DNA of 64,000 nt. Origin: Cellulophaga algicola DSM 14237 (GTDB lineage Bacteria > Bacteroidota > Bacteroidia > Flavobacteriales > Flavobacteriaceae). The stretch spans positions 3,162,001-3,226,000 of the forward strand of contig NC_014934.1 in assembly GCF_000186265.1 (NCBI RefSeq), given 5' to 3'. A program made the position numbers and the translations under genes. The first letter of the stretch is position 1. Each line of letters opens with the position of its first letter. Positions 26,693 to 36,109 of the stretch are shown here, piece by piece. The notes beneath the pieces are model-generated. The model ran no database searches. It saw nothing but the letters and a program-made list of their open reading frames with translations, and was not told where the DNA came from.

Positions 26693-28545
26693 TGGCTGAC
26701 ATAATTCAACTTTTACCTGACCATGTTGCAAATCAAATTGCTGCTGGCGAGGTGGTGCAACGACCTGCTTCGGTTGTAAAAGAACTTTTAGAGAATGCTA
26801 TTGATGCTGGTGCAGATGCTATAAAATTGATCATTAAAGACGGTGGTAAAGCATTGATCCAAGTGGTAGATAATGGGGTTGGAATGAGCGCTACAGATGC
26901 GCGTTTGAGTTTTGAACGCCATGCAACATCAAAAATTAAAAGTGCAGATGATTTGTTTTGCTTGCATACGAAGGGGTTTAGAGGCGAAGCACTTGCTTCT
27001 ATTGCTGCAATTGCACATGTAGAGTTGCTTACCAGAACAGCAACCGATGAAATAGGCGTACAATTAAAAGTTGAGGGTAGTAAAATAAGTTCTCAAGAAC
27101 CAACGGTAACCCCTAAAGGAACTTCGTTTTGTGTAAAGAATCTTTTTTTTAATATTCCTGCTAGACGTAATTTTTTAAAATCTAATCAAGTAGAGTTTCG
27201 GCATATTACCGATGAGTTTCATCGGGTAGCTTTAGCGCATCCAGATATTCAATTTCATTTTTACAATAATGGGAGTGAAATTTTTCACCTTCCTAAGTCT
27301 AATTATAGACAGCGTATTGTTAATGTATTTGGTGCTAAAACTAATGAAAAGTTAGTTCCCGTAGAAGAAGAAACACAAGTAGTTAAGATTTCTGGCTTTA
27401 TAAGCAAACCAGAATTTTCTAAAAAGAGTAGAGGAGAGCAGTTTTTCTTTGTAAACAATAGATTTATCAAGAGCCCCTATTTGCACCATGCAGTGGTTAG
27501 TGCTTTTGAAGGCTTAATAAAATCTGAAAATCATCCAGGATATTTTTTATACCTAGATGTAGACCCAGCTTCTATTGATATCAATATACATCCAACAAAA
27601 ACGGAGATAAAGTTTGATGATGAGCATACGGTTTACGCCTTATTGCGTTCGGCTATTAAACATGCTTTAGGGCAATTTAATGTGGTACCAGCTTTAGATT
27701 TTGAAGCAGATCAGAACCTAGAGACCCCTTATAATTATAAAGCAAAGTTAGCAGAAGTACCAAGAGTCTCTGTAGATGCTAGTTTTAATCCTTTTGCAGA
27801 CGATACTCCTAAAGCCAGTCATAGAGCTTCTAATTATGAGAAGCCTAGTGCTAAAGGATGGGAGAATATGTATGTTGGTTTGGAGTCTAAGGTAGGTAAA
27901 GAAGCAGATTTTAGTAGTGTAAGCTTTGAGTCTGAAACGATTACCGGGTCTATTTTTGATACAGGAACAGAAACTATAGATTCTGTTTCTACCACGTTTC
28001 AATTAAAACGTAAGTATATTGTAACTACGATTAAGTCTGGAATGATTATTATAGACCAGAGTAGAGCGCACCAACGTGTTTTGTATGAAAATTTCTTAAA
28101 AAATATTACGATAAAAGAAGGGGTGAGTCAGCAATTACTTTTCCCTTTGCAATTAAATTTTTCAATAACAGAGGTAAATATCATCAAAGAAATAATTGAT
28201 AGCTTAATAAATTTAGGTTTTGCCTTTGATGCTATCGATGAAGAAAATGTTTTAATTTCTGGAGTACCTTTACTGGTGCCAGAAAGTGAAGTAGGAATGG
28301 TATTAGATCAACTTATTTCTGACTATCAGATGGATACTCCTGAAGATAGTTTCTCTCAGTCTGATATTGTGGCTAAAACCTTAAGTAAAACTTTAGCCGT
28401 AAAAACAGGGGAACAATTAGATAGTGAATCGCAATTGGCACTGGTGAATAATTTATTTGCGTGTAAGGAATTTAAGATTAGTCCGTTTAATAAACCAATA
28501 TATATAACCCTTACGGGTGAAGATATAGATAAAAAATTCTTTTAA
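26692..28545 (+). CDS. mutL: DNA mismatch repair protein MutL
   Basis: GHKL ATPase that links MutS mismatch recognition to strand removal. 617 residues. The N-terminal ATPase motifs are intact: LLENAIDAGAD, DNGVGM, and FRGEALASIAAI. In the C-terminal part the endonuclease motif expected as DQHA-x2-E-x4-E reads DQSRAHQRVLYE, and the late CPHGRP-like motif reads SPFNKPIYITL. The nuclease site therefore looks degenerate. It starts a close-packed unit with two rhomboid genes and an EEP hydrolase gene. Confidence 0.96.
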   Translation: MADIIQLLPDHVANQIAAGEVVQRPASVVKELLENAIDAGADAIKLIIKDGGKALIQVVDNGVGMSATDARLSFERHATSKIKSADDLFCLHTKGFRGEALASIAAIAHVELLTRTATDEIGVQLKVEGSKISSQEPTVTPKGTSFCVKNLFFNIPARRNFLKSNQVEFRHITDEFHRVALAHPDIQFHFYNNGSEIFHLPKSNYRQRIVNVFGAKTNEKLVPVEEETQVVKISGFISKPEFSKKSRGEQFFFVNNRFIKSPYLHHAVVSAFEGLIKSENHPGYFLYLDVDPASIDINIHPTKTEIKFDDEHTVYALLRSAIKHALGQFNVVPALDFEADQNLETPYNYKAKLAEVPRVSVDASFNPFADDTPKASHRASNYEKPSAKGWENMYVGLESKVGKEADFSSVSFESETITGSIFDTGTETIDSVSTTFQLKRKYIVTTIKSGMIIIDQSRAHQRVLYENFLKNITIKEGVSQQLLFPLQLNFSITEVNIIKEIIDSLINLGFAFDAIDEENVLISGVPLLVPESEVGMVLDQLISDYQMDTPEDSFSQSDIVAKTLSKTLAVKTGEQLDSESQLALVNNLFACKEFKISPFNKPIYITLTGEDIDKKFF

Positions 28546-29301
28546 ATGATTAGAATTACTGAAGCGGTAAAGCATTTAATTATCATTAATGTATTGTTCT
28601 TTGTTGCCACACTGGCCATAGGAGATCAAATGTATGAGTGGTTTGCTTTGTGGTTTCCCAAGAATGAAAATTTCCGAATTTGGCAAGTAATTACCCATAT
28701 GTTTATGCATGGAGGTCCAGCGCATATTCTTTTTAATATGTTTGGTCTTTGGATGTTTGGTTCTTCCGTAGAAGAATATTTAGGGAAGAAACAGTTTCTA
28801 TTTCTGTATTTTTCTGCAGGATTAGGTGCGGCGTTATTTCAACTAGGTTTTTACTATTATGAATATTTACCAATTCATTCAGAATTGATAAATCTTGGGT
28901 TAACTAGTGATCAGATCGTAGATATGATTAGTACGAATAGAACTATTGATGGATTGAGTGAGGTACAAGTCTCTAAGCTACAAGAGGCTTTTCCTATCTA
29001 TAGAAATACGTACTTTGCATCTATGGTAGGTGCTTCTGGGTGTATTATGGGTGTTTTAGCAGCCTTTGGTGTTATGAAGCCTAATGCAGAATTAATGTTG
29101 ATGTTTTTGCCGATACCTATAAAAGCGAAGTACTTTATCCCTGGGATTATTTTATTAGACCTCTTCTCTGCACTTTCGGGAAAATCATATTTTAGTCCTA
29201 GCAATACCGCTTTTATGGCACACGTAGGGGGTGCTGTTGTCGGATTTATTATGATGTGGTATTGGAAAAAAAATTCGTTTAATAAGAATCGTTGGGACTA
29301 A
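28546..29301 (+). CDS. Rhomboid family intramembrane serine protease (first copy)
   Basis: A 251-residue inner-membrane protein with about six transmembrane segments. The motif HMFMHGGPAHILFNMFG, the catalytic GASG serine (about residue 165) and the paired His in AHVGGA (about 225) are present, so it should be active. An unusually polar loop (about 105-150) follows the third transmembrane segment. It directly follows mutL and lies six bases before a second rhomboid gene. Confidence 0.93.
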   Translation: MIRITEAVKHLIIINVLFFVATLAIGDQMYEWFALWFPKNENFRIWQVITHMFMHGGPAHILFNMFGLWMFGSSVEEYLGKKQFLFLYFSAGLGAALFQLGFYYYEYLPIHSELINLGLTSDQIVDMISTNRTIDGLSEVQVSKLQEAFPIYRNTYFASMVGASGCIMGVLAAFGVMKPNAELMLMFLPIPIKAKYFIPGIILLDLFSALSGKSYFSPSNTAFMAHVGGAVVGFIMMWYWKKNSFNKNRWD

Positions 29302-29307
29302 TATAAT

Positions 29308-30174
29308 ATGGCAGTAGATTTAAAGTATCAGTTTGCGCGATTGAATATTGCTGAAAAGCTTATTGTAGTTAATGTAGTGATCTTTATCATTACCCGATTG
29401 GTAGCCGTACTTTTTAGTATAGAACCTGGTGTTATTGTGCATTGGTTTGAGCTTCCTAAAGATTTTGGAACCTTTATTTTACAACCTTGGTCTATCGTTA
29501 CATATGCCTTTTTTCATGGTGATTTTGGTCATATTTTTTGGAATATGGTAATGCTATACTTTACAGGAAGAATATTTATGAACCTTTTTGGGGAGCGTAA
29601 ATTTGTAAATGTATATTTCTTAGGTGCTATTTTTGGTGGACTCTTATTTATACTGAGTTATAATATATTCCCAGCACTCATTGGTTTAAATAATTCTTTA
29701 ATTGGTGCCTCTGCTGCGGTAATGGCGGTACTTATTTTTGTTTGTACCTATACGCCAAACCAAGAGGTAAGGGTCATATTATTTAATGTAAAGCTTTGGC
29801 ATGTAGGGGTAGTTTTTGTACTTATAGATTTATTTTTTATAGGTGGAGGCGTTAATATCGGAGGTAGATTATCTCACCTTGGTGGTGCATTTATCGGGTA
29901 TTTTTATGCGAGCCAACTAACTCAAGGGCGTGATATTGGTTCAGGATTTTCTAAAATGTTAGATAGTATTCAAAATCTATTTAAAAAAGAAAAGAAGGCA
30001 CCGTTAAAAACGGTATACAGGAAGCCAACTTCAAATGTGAAAAATACGGTAGTATCAGACCAAGTAAAACATCAAAGGCAAATAGATATTATTTTAGATA
30101 AGATTAGCAAATCTGGATACGAAAGTCTTTCTAAAGCAGAAAAAGACTTTTTATTTAAAGCAGGAAAAGAATAA
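29308..30174 (+). CDS. Rhomboid family intramembrane serine protease (second copy)
   Basis: A 288-residue rhomboid with FFHGDFGHIFWNMVM, the catalytic serine in GASAAVM (about 135) and the His in SHLGGAFIG (about 192). The C-terminal ~80 residues are basic and cytosolic and end in a short helical segment (SKAEKDFLFKAGKE). It differs clearly from the first copy, so this is an old duplication rather than a recent one. Confidence 0.93.
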   Translation: MAVDLKYQFARLNIAEKLIVVNVVIFIITRLVAVLFSIEPGVIVHWFELPKDFGTFILQPWSIVTYAFFHGDFGHIFWNMVMLYFTGRIFMNLFGERKFVNVYFLGAIFGGLLFILSYNIFPALIGLNNSLIGASAAVMAVLIFVCTYTPNQEVRVILFNVKLWHVGVVFVLIDLFFIGGGVNIGGRLSHLGGAFIGYFYASQLTQGRDIGSGFSKMLDSIQNLFKKEKKAPLKTVYRKPTSNVKNTVVSDQVKHQRQIDIILDKISKSGYESLSKAEKDFLFKAGKE

Positions 30175-30178
30175 CTAG

Positions 30179-31198
30179 GTGCGTATACAGACTTTTTTTA
30201 ACAAGATTTTTTTTGGACTTAACATTCTTCTTGGAATATTACTTCTGTTATCTTGTCTAGTACCTTATATTTCTATAGAAACAGTTCCTTTTATTGCTTT
30301 TTTTAGCCTAACAATCCCTATACTAGTACTATTAAATTTATTGTTTTTATTAGGTTACCTCTTTGGGAGAAACAAAAGAGCATTATTTTCTTTCTTTGTA
30401 CTGCTAGTTAGTTATGTATCCTTAAGTTCTTTTTTTAAACTTCGTTTTTCTAATCCTACGGATACCACTGCAGATTTATCTGTAATGACGTTTAATGTTC
30501 GTAGTTTTAATAAAAATATGAATATAAAAAACACCGCAGTTTTTGAAGAAACTTTGGAGCTTATAACTACAGAAGATCCCGATATTATTTGTTTTCAAGA
30601 GTTTTATTACAAAAAGCAGAAAGATTTTAAGAACTATAAATACATGTATTTAGAGTATATAAAAAATCCTGGGAAAGTAAAACTTGGTTTCTATTCTAAA
30701 TACCCTATTATCAATAAAGGTTTAATTAATTTTCCAGAAAGTCCTAATAATGCAGCTTTCGTAGATATAGTGGTTAAAAACGATACTGTGCGGGTTTATA
30801 ATCTTCATTTAGAGTCTTTACGTGTAATCCCAGATAAAGATATTATTGCCCAAGAAGAGTCTAAGAAGCTGTATAGGAGGCTTACTAATTCATTTAAGAA
30901 ACAACAACAGCAGGCACAGATAATAAAAGAACATAAAGATAAATCTCCTTATAGAGCCATAATCTGTGGAGATTTTAATGGCACGCAATATTCTAATGTC
31001 TATAAAACTATTCGAGGAGACATGCAGGATACCTTTCAAGAGAAAGGCTCTGGATATGGGAGAACATATAATTTTAGATACTACCCCGTTCGTATAGATT
31101 TTATTTTAGTGGAGGATAGTTTTAACGTGTTGTCGCATAAGAATTACAACGTAAAATTGTCAGATCATTTTCCTGTAATGACCTCATTCAATTTCTAA
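30179..31198 (+). CDS. Membrane-anchored endonuclease/exonuclease/phosphatase family protein
   Basis: A 339-residue protein with three N-terminal transmembrane segments (about 12-90) and an EEP-fold domain. Visible motifs are MTFNVRSF, DIICFQEFY (metal-binding Glu), CGDFNGT, RIDFILV and a final SDHFPVM. The substrate could be a phospholipid, nucleic acid or other phosphodiester. The start is a GTG at 30179, since the first ATG lies far inside, at the EEP domain. It closes the mutL unit and overlaps the convergent DUF6122 gene by 15 bases. Confidence 0.88.
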   Translation: MRIQTFFNKIFFGLNILLGILLLLSCLVPYISIETVPFIAFFSLTIPILVLLNLLFLLGYLFGRNKRALFSFFVLLVSYVSLSSFFKLRFSNPTDTTADLSVMTFNVRSFNKNMNIKNTAVFEETLELITTEDPDIICFQEFYYKKQKDFKNYKYMYLEYIKNPGKVKLGFYSKYPIINKGLINFPESPNNAAFVDIVVKNDTVRVYNLHLESLRVIPDKDIIAQEESKKLYRRLTNSFKKQQQQAQIIKEHKDKSPYRAIICGDFNGTQYSNVYKTIRGDMQDTFQEKGSGYGRTYNFRYYPVRIDFILVEDSFNVLSHKNYNVKLSDHFPVMTSFNF

Positions 31199-31510
31199 TT
31201 GCATTAAATAACAGTCTGTAGTATCTGCAAGCATATGCAGCAAGAGTGTAATACCGAAAATTCTCGTCTTTTTAAAGAACAGTAATCCAAAATAAAAAAC
31301 GATAGCCCAATATTGATGCAAAAAATGAAAGTTGATGCTACACCTATTAGGATCAAAAATTCGTGCAGCAAATAGATGATCTACATCAATTAAAATAGCC
31401 GCTAAGAGTATGATGATAGCACGAGCTCTATCTTCTTTCTTAAAAAAAATAAACCCTATGGCAATAGGTATTATAAAATGAATTCCGTAATGGATTAAAA
31501 ACCTAAGCAT
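31184..31510 (-). CDS. DUF6122 family membrane protein
   Basis: A 108-residue hydrophobic protein with about four transmembrane segments and conserved polar motifs: LIDVDHLFA, FHFLHQYW and HMLADTTDC. The Asp/His-rich motifs look like metal ligands in the membrane, similar to small metal-dependent hydrolase-like membrane proteins. The function is unknown. It overlaps the WbqC gene upstream by eight bases. Confidence 0.75.
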   Translation of the reverse strand: MLRFLIHYGIHFIIPIAIGFIFFKKEDRARAIIILLAAILIDVDHLFAARIFDPNRCSINFHFLHQYWAIVFYFGLLFFKKTRIFGITLLLHMLADTTDCYLMQLEIE

Positions 31511-32138
31511 CTAAAAAGTCAATAGCAATATGCTCTAAATACGTTAAAGCATTGGTGCCTTCATTAAAAAGTAAATCTAGAATACTTAAATTTTCTATAA
31601 AACCATTTCTGTCACCAAAAACTTGTACATAAGGTTCTAAATTTATTTTCACATTGTTTTTAGCACTAATTAAAGCACGAGCATCTATGTGGTGGCTGTC
31701 AACTGTTTTATGAAATACACTTGTATGTGTGGTGGGCATCTCTAATTGCAAACAGTCGCAAATAATCTCGATTGTTTTAAGATTAAATTCTAACAAAGAA
31801 TCAAATGTATTGGTGTACAATACGGAGATTTCATCTTCATAAAATTCAAAGAATGGAGATGTTCTATAAGCTGTTTGTAGGGTTCGCCAATGTTGGCGTT
31901 GCCAAGCATACTTATTATCAATTAATACCTCTGCATATGCATTTGTTCCTTTATTTTTTCCGCTGTGTTTTATAGGAATACTTAAGGTATGAAAACCTCG
32001 GTCATTAGCTATATTGCAACGATTTCTGAAACTCTGCTTTTGGTAATTGCCAGATACCTCCCAAATAATTTCTTTCTGAGCAATAACCGCAAAATTGGTC
32101 AGGTTAAGAAAATAACCTGGATGCATTATAACCTTCAT
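31503..32138 (-). CDS. WbqC family protein
   Basis: A 211-residue protein matching the WbqC family, with the N-terminal HPGYFLNL, a RTLQTAYRTSPFFEFY segment and a C-terminal EGTNALTYL. Some family members sit in O-antigen loci, but the reaction is not known. It lies nine bases downstream of lepB and is probably co-transcribed with it. Confidence 0.82.
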   Translation of the reverse strand: MKVIMHPGYFLNLTNFAVIAQKEIIWEVSGNYQKQSFRNRCNIANDRGFHTLSIPIKHSGKNKGTNAYAEVLIDNKYAWQRQHWRTLQTAYRTSPFFEFYEDEISVLYTNTFDSLLEFNLKTIEIICDCLQLEMPTTHTSVFHKTVDSHHIDARALISAKNNVKINLEPYVQVFGDRNGFIENLSILDLLFNEGTNALTYLEHIAIDFLDA

Positions 32139-32147
32139 AAGTTTGTT

Positions 32148-33848
32148 TTATTCTTTTTTAGCTTTCTTCTTTTTTCTATAAAAATCAAAACCGAAATAAG
32201 CTACTAAAAGGATCAAGAAATATTTGAAATAGGAGGTAGGTTCACCATCACCACTCACGGTTGTGAACACGCGTTCCCAACGAACATTCCAGTTTTTAAA
32301 TCCTTCTGTAAAGTGATCAATACTCATCCAGATGAATATAGGCGTACCTACTATATGGTCTTCAGGAACATATCCCCAAATTCTACTATCTTCAGATCGG
32401 TGTCTGTTGTCTCCCATCATCCAATAATAGCCTTGACTGAAGGTGTATTGGTTGGTAACAGTGCCATCAATGCTAATCTGATTGCCAGAAGCACTAAGCG
32501 TATGATGTTCGTAATCACGGATGATTTTTTTATAATACGGTAAATTTTCAAGCGTAAGCTTTACCGTTTGTCCTTTTTCAGGCAAGTACACTGGTCCAAA
32601 ATTATCTACTGTGCCTTCTAAGTTTTTATTCTGAGGGAAAACAGCTGTACTTGGATTATGTTCGCTAAAACGAAGTACTTCTGTAATGCCAGATTTGCCT
32701 ACTAGAGCAGCTGCTTCAGCATCGGTCATATTAAACAATGCCATATTCTTTACATTCTCTGCTTTCAGGAATGAAGCGACATTGTTGGCAGAAAAGTTAC
32801 CTGTGTAGTAATTGTAGGTAGCATCAGACTTTATAAATTCAAGAGAAGTTCTAGTCTTTAAGATTTCTTCTGCTTTATCTTGTAATAAAGCTTCTTTAGC
32901 GATTCTAATAATTCCACCTGCGTAATTTTGCATTCCGCCCGCTAATTCAATTATAGTATTGTCAATTTCTTTATCCGCAATTACGGTATGGTAAAATTGT
33001 GGTTTTGCTCTATCTGAGAGTACCAATTTTTTTCCATTGATAAATACATCGCCATTTATGACAGAAAGTGAATCTCCAGGAGTACCTACACAACGCTTTA
33101 CATAATTAGATTTTTTATCAACAGGCTTTATAACACCCTTGTCCTTTTTGAAAAATTGATATACCGTATCTGCAGGCCAGCTAAACACAACAATATCATT
33201 CTTTTTTACCTTTTTAAAACCAGGTAGTCTAAAATATGGTAATTGTGGTTTAGTTAGATAGGATTTGGTGCCTATCACAGGAAGGGTATCATGTACCATT
33301 GGAGCTGCAATAGTCGTCATAGGGGTTCTTGCGCCATAATGGAATTTACTTACAAATAGAAAATCACCCACCAGTAATGTTTTTTCTAAGGAAGCCGTAG
33401 GGATTACATAGGGCTGTACAAAATAAGTATGCACAATACTAGCGGCTACGACAGCAAATACGATAGAGCTAACCCATTCGCCAGCTACCGTTTTTGGTTG
33501 CAAGCTTCTGTTTTCAATATAAGTTACGTCTAGAGCGTAATTGACATAGTAGGTATAAAAACCTAAAGTAAGTAATACTAACCAAGTATCTAGTAAAGAG
33601 TTTTTACCAAAACTACGGATAGTCTCTACCCATATTACAGGAAACATTAAAAGATTAATGATAGGAATGAATAGCAAAACTACCCACCACTTTGGGCGGT
33701 TGATGATTTTCATCAATACGATTGCATTATATACAGGTATTGCTGCTTCCCAACCTTTTCTTCCGGCTTTAATATATAATTTCCAAGTTCCTAAAAAATG
33801 AATTACTTGAATAATTAGTATGAATATTAACCACTGCGTTCCGTTCAT
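32148..33848 (-). CDS. lepB: Signal peptidase I, Bacteroidota type with a large insertion
   Basis: Removes signal peptides at the outer face of the inner membrane. 566 residues, almost twice the usual length. The N-terminal ~105 residues form membrane helices like DUF5684, then a membrane anchor (about 124-146). The Ser-Lys dyad is Ser153 in IPTASLEKTL and Lys251 in NYVKRCVGTPGD. A region of about 210 residues (about 260-470) separates it from the last conserved block GDNRHRSEDSRIWGYVP. A C-terminal transmembrane segment precedes a Lys-rich end. Confidence 0.95.
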   Translation of the reverse strand: MNGTQWLIFILIIQVIHFLGTWKLYIKAGRKGWEAAIPVYNAIVLMKIINRPKWWVVLLFIPIINLLMFPVIWVETIRSFGKNSLLDTWLVLLTLGFYTYYVNYALDVTYIENRSLQPKTVAGEWVSSIVFAVVAASIVHTYFVQPYVIPTASLEKTLLVGDFLFVSKFHYGARTPMTTIAAPMVHDTLPVIGTKSYLTKPQLPYFRLPGFKKVKKNDIVVFSWPADTVYQFFKKDKGVIKPVDKKSNYVKRCVGTPGDSLSVINGDVFINGKKLVLSDRAKPQFYHTVIADKEIDNTIIELAGGMQNYAGGIIRIAKEALLQDKAEEILKTRTSLEFIKSDATYNYYTGNFSANNVASFLKAENVKNMALFNMTDAEAAALVGKSGITEVLRFSEHNPSTAVFPQNKNLEGTVDNFGPVYLPEKGQTVKLTLENLPYYKKIIRDYEHHTLSASGNQISIDGTVTNQYTFSQGYYWMMGDNRHRSEDSRIWGYVPEDHIVGTPIFIWMSIDHFTEGFKNWNVRWERVFTTVSGDGEPTSYFKYFLILLVAYFGFDFYRKKKKAKKE

Positions 33849-33880
33849 TATGTGTTTTTATTTAATGCTGTATTTTTTTG

Positions 33881-34582
33881 TTAATCAATGTGTAGTACGT
33901 CTTTCATAGAGAAGACGCCGTGTTTACCAACAATCCATTCTGCGGCTGTTAAAGCACCTAACGCAAAACCTTCTCTATTATGTGCTGTGTGTTTAATTTC
34001 TATGCTATCTACATGGCTTTCGTAGGTTACACTGTGTGTTCCAGGAACAGTAGCTTCTCTAATAGCTTTTATAGGTAATACGTGCTCTTTAGTAGCATCT
34101 AGTTCCCAGCTTTTATAAGAGGTATTTTTGATAATACTTTCTGCTAAAGTAATTGCCGTACCGCTTGGGGCATCTAATTTTTGAGTATGATGTATTTCTT
34201 CTAAAGAAACATGGTAATCTCTAAGATTTGCCATCATTTTGGCTAAATAGTCATTCAGCTCAAAAAATAAATTTACTCCTAAGCTAAAGTTTGATGCATA
34301 GATAAAGGCGCCATTATTTTCATTACATAAAATAACCGCATCTTCATAATGGTCTAGCCAACCAGTGGTACCACTAATAATGGGCGTATGGTTTTCTAAG
34401 CATCTTTTTATATTATTAAATGCTGCGGAAGGCTGACTAAAGTCTATAGCGACATCAATAGTAGAAAAATCAATTTCTGTATCATCAGCATCTATTTTTG
34501 CTACTATGGTGTGGTTTCTTTTTAGAGCCAAAGACGCTATCATTTTTCCCATTTTCCCATAACCAAACAGTGCAATTCTCAT
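33881..34582 (-). CDS. dapB: 4-hydroxy-tetrahydrodipicolinate reductase
   Basis: NAD(P)H-dependent step of lysine and meso-diaminopimelate synthesis. 233 residues. Nucleotide motif GYGKMGKMI at the N-terminus, SGTTGWL, ASNFSLGVN, and the catalytic EIHHTQKLDAPSGTA. It lies between the DUF5683 gene and lepB on the minus strand. Confidence 0.96.
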   Translation of the reverse strand: MRIALFGYGKMGKMIASLALKRNHTIVAKIDADDTEIDFSTIDVAIDFSQPSAAFNNIKRCLENHTPIISGTTGWLDHYEDAVILCNENNGAFIYASNFSLGVNLFFELNDYLAKMMANLRDYHVSLEEIHHTQKLDAPSGTAITLAESIIKNTSYKSWELDATKEHVLPIKAIREATVPGTHSVTYESHVDSIEIKHTAHNREGFALGALTAAEWIVGKHGVFSMKDVLHID

Positions 34583-34587
34583 GTTTT

Positions 34588-35214
34588 TTAAAATTTTATT
34601 GTTAGTGCCATTCCATAATTTGGTTGGGCGGTAATTTCATTGTAATCTAAATAAGGTTGAAAATCTACACTTAAATCATCATCAACATTAAACTGTTTTA
34701 AGTGAGAGTCTACATTGGCATCAATAATATTTAATACATATAAGCCAATAGTAACCAAAACCATTAAATCGCGATCTCGTTGGTAATTTTCTTGTGCATT
34801 TTGTAAGTCTCCAATGTCAAATTCAGGAAACTCGTCATTCGTGAAACCAGCCTGTCTGCTTTTAAACGCCGTTCTAAAACGCTTGTAACTCTTGTTGTTA
34901 AAATCGTATGCGTAGATGCTGGCTCCTAATGCAGCATATACAATAGGTACTTTCCAATATCTTTTGTTATAGACTTGACCCAATCCAGGGATAATTGCAG
35001 AATAAAATGCTGCTTTAGCGGGTGCTAAAGGGTTTATTTCTATCCGTTTTTTAAAAACAGAGTCCTGAACAACAATACCCTGACTTTTTAAGTTGGTTTG
35101 TATGCTATCTAATTGTTTGTCTTCTTTTTGCACAGTTTTTTCCTCCTCTTGTGCGAATGTTACACAAGTAAAGCCTACAAAAAACAGTATAAAAAATATA
35201 ATTTTATTCACCAA
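34588..35214 (-). CDS. DUF5683 family exported protein
   Basis: A 208-residue protein with a signal peptide ending TFAQE, a charged segment to about residue 50, then APAKAAFYSAIIPGLGQVYN. This motif and two hydrophobic helices are typical of DUF5683. Function is unknown. It overlaps the parB end by 11 bases and lies in the parA-parB-DUF5683-dapB-lepB cluster. Confidence 0.85.
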   Translation of the reverse strand: MVNKIIFFILFFVGFTCVTFAQEEEKTVQKEDKQLDSIQTNLKSQGIVVQDSVFKKRIEINPLAPAKAAFYSAIIPGLGQVYNKRYWKVPIVYAALGASIYAYDFNNKSYKRFRTAFKSRQAGFTNDEFPEFDIGDLQNAQENYQRDRDLMVLVTIGLYVLNIIDANVDSHLKQFNVDDDLSVDFQPYLDYNEITAQPNYGMALTIKF

Positions 35215-36109
35215 GAATTAATTTTTTAATACGCTCAAAATCCTCCTTAGAATTAAAAGGGATTGTTAATTTTCCTTTTCCTTTATCAGTAGCTTTAGCT
35301 TCAACCTTTACCGATAAGTATGAATTAAAATCATTCAAACTATTTTCAATAAAGCCTGGAGTTTTAGCTGTTTTTGGGGTGGTTTCTTTTTGGCTGGTAC
35401 TAGGGTTTTGGTATTCTTTTACCGCTTTTTCGGTATCGCGAACAGATAGATTTTCGCTTATTATTTGCTCGTATAATGAAAGCTGATCATCTTTTTTATC
35501 AATGTTAACAAGAGCTCTACCGTGTCCCATACTCAGAAAACCATCTCTAATTCCGGTTTGAATAATAGGGTCTAATCGTAATAAGCGTAAATAATTGGTA
35601 ATTGTAGAACGTTTTTTACCAACACGTTCACTCATTTTTTCCTGCGTTAATTGTATTTCATCAATTAGACGTTGGTAAGATAATGCAATTTCAATAGGGT
35701 CTAAATCCTGCCTTTGGATATTCTCTACCAAAGCCATTTCTAAGGATTCTTGATCGTTAGCAATACGGATGTATGCAGGGATGGTTTCTAAGCCTATTAA
35801 TTTAGATGCTCTAAATCTTCGTTCCCCAGATACTAATTGGTATTTGTTAAATTCTAATTTACGTACTGTAATTGGCTGAATAACGCCCAATTCTCTAATA
35901 GATGAAGCTAATTCATGTAAAGCCTCATCGTTAAAATTAGAACGTGGTTGAAAGGGGTTAACCTCAATAGCCACTAAATCTAACTCTACAATATTACCAA
36001 CAACTTTATCTGCATTTTTGTCTGATGCAGTTTTAATATCATTTTCAGGGTCTTTTAATAACGCAGATAGACCTCTACCTAATACTTGTTTTTGGGTTGC
36101 TTTCGCCAT
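35204..36109 (-). CDS. parB: Chromosome partitioning protein ParB
   Basis: CTP-dependent DNA clamp that loads at parS. 301 residues. The N-terminal RGLSALL, NPFQPR, the GERRFRA CTP-binding motif (about 106-112), the helix-turn-helix with EKMSERVGKKRSTITNYLRL, and a C-terminal dimerisation segment are present. No matching parS palindrome was found in the window. It overlaps parA by one base. Confidence 0.96.
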   Translation of the reverse strand: MAKATQKQVLGRGLSALLKDPENDIKTASDKNADKVVGNIVELDLVAIEVNPFQPRSNFNDEALHELASSIRELGVIQPITVRKLEFNKYQLVSGERRFRASKLIGLETIPAYIRIANDQESLEMALVENIQRQDLDPIEIALSYQRLIDEIQLTQEKMSERVGKKRSTITNYLRLLRLDPIIQTGIRDGFLSMGHGRALVNIDKKDDQLSLYEQIISENLSVRDTEKAVKEYQNPSTSQKETTPKTAKTPGFIENSLNDFNSYLSVKVEAKATDKGKGKLTIPFNSKEDFERIKKLILGE

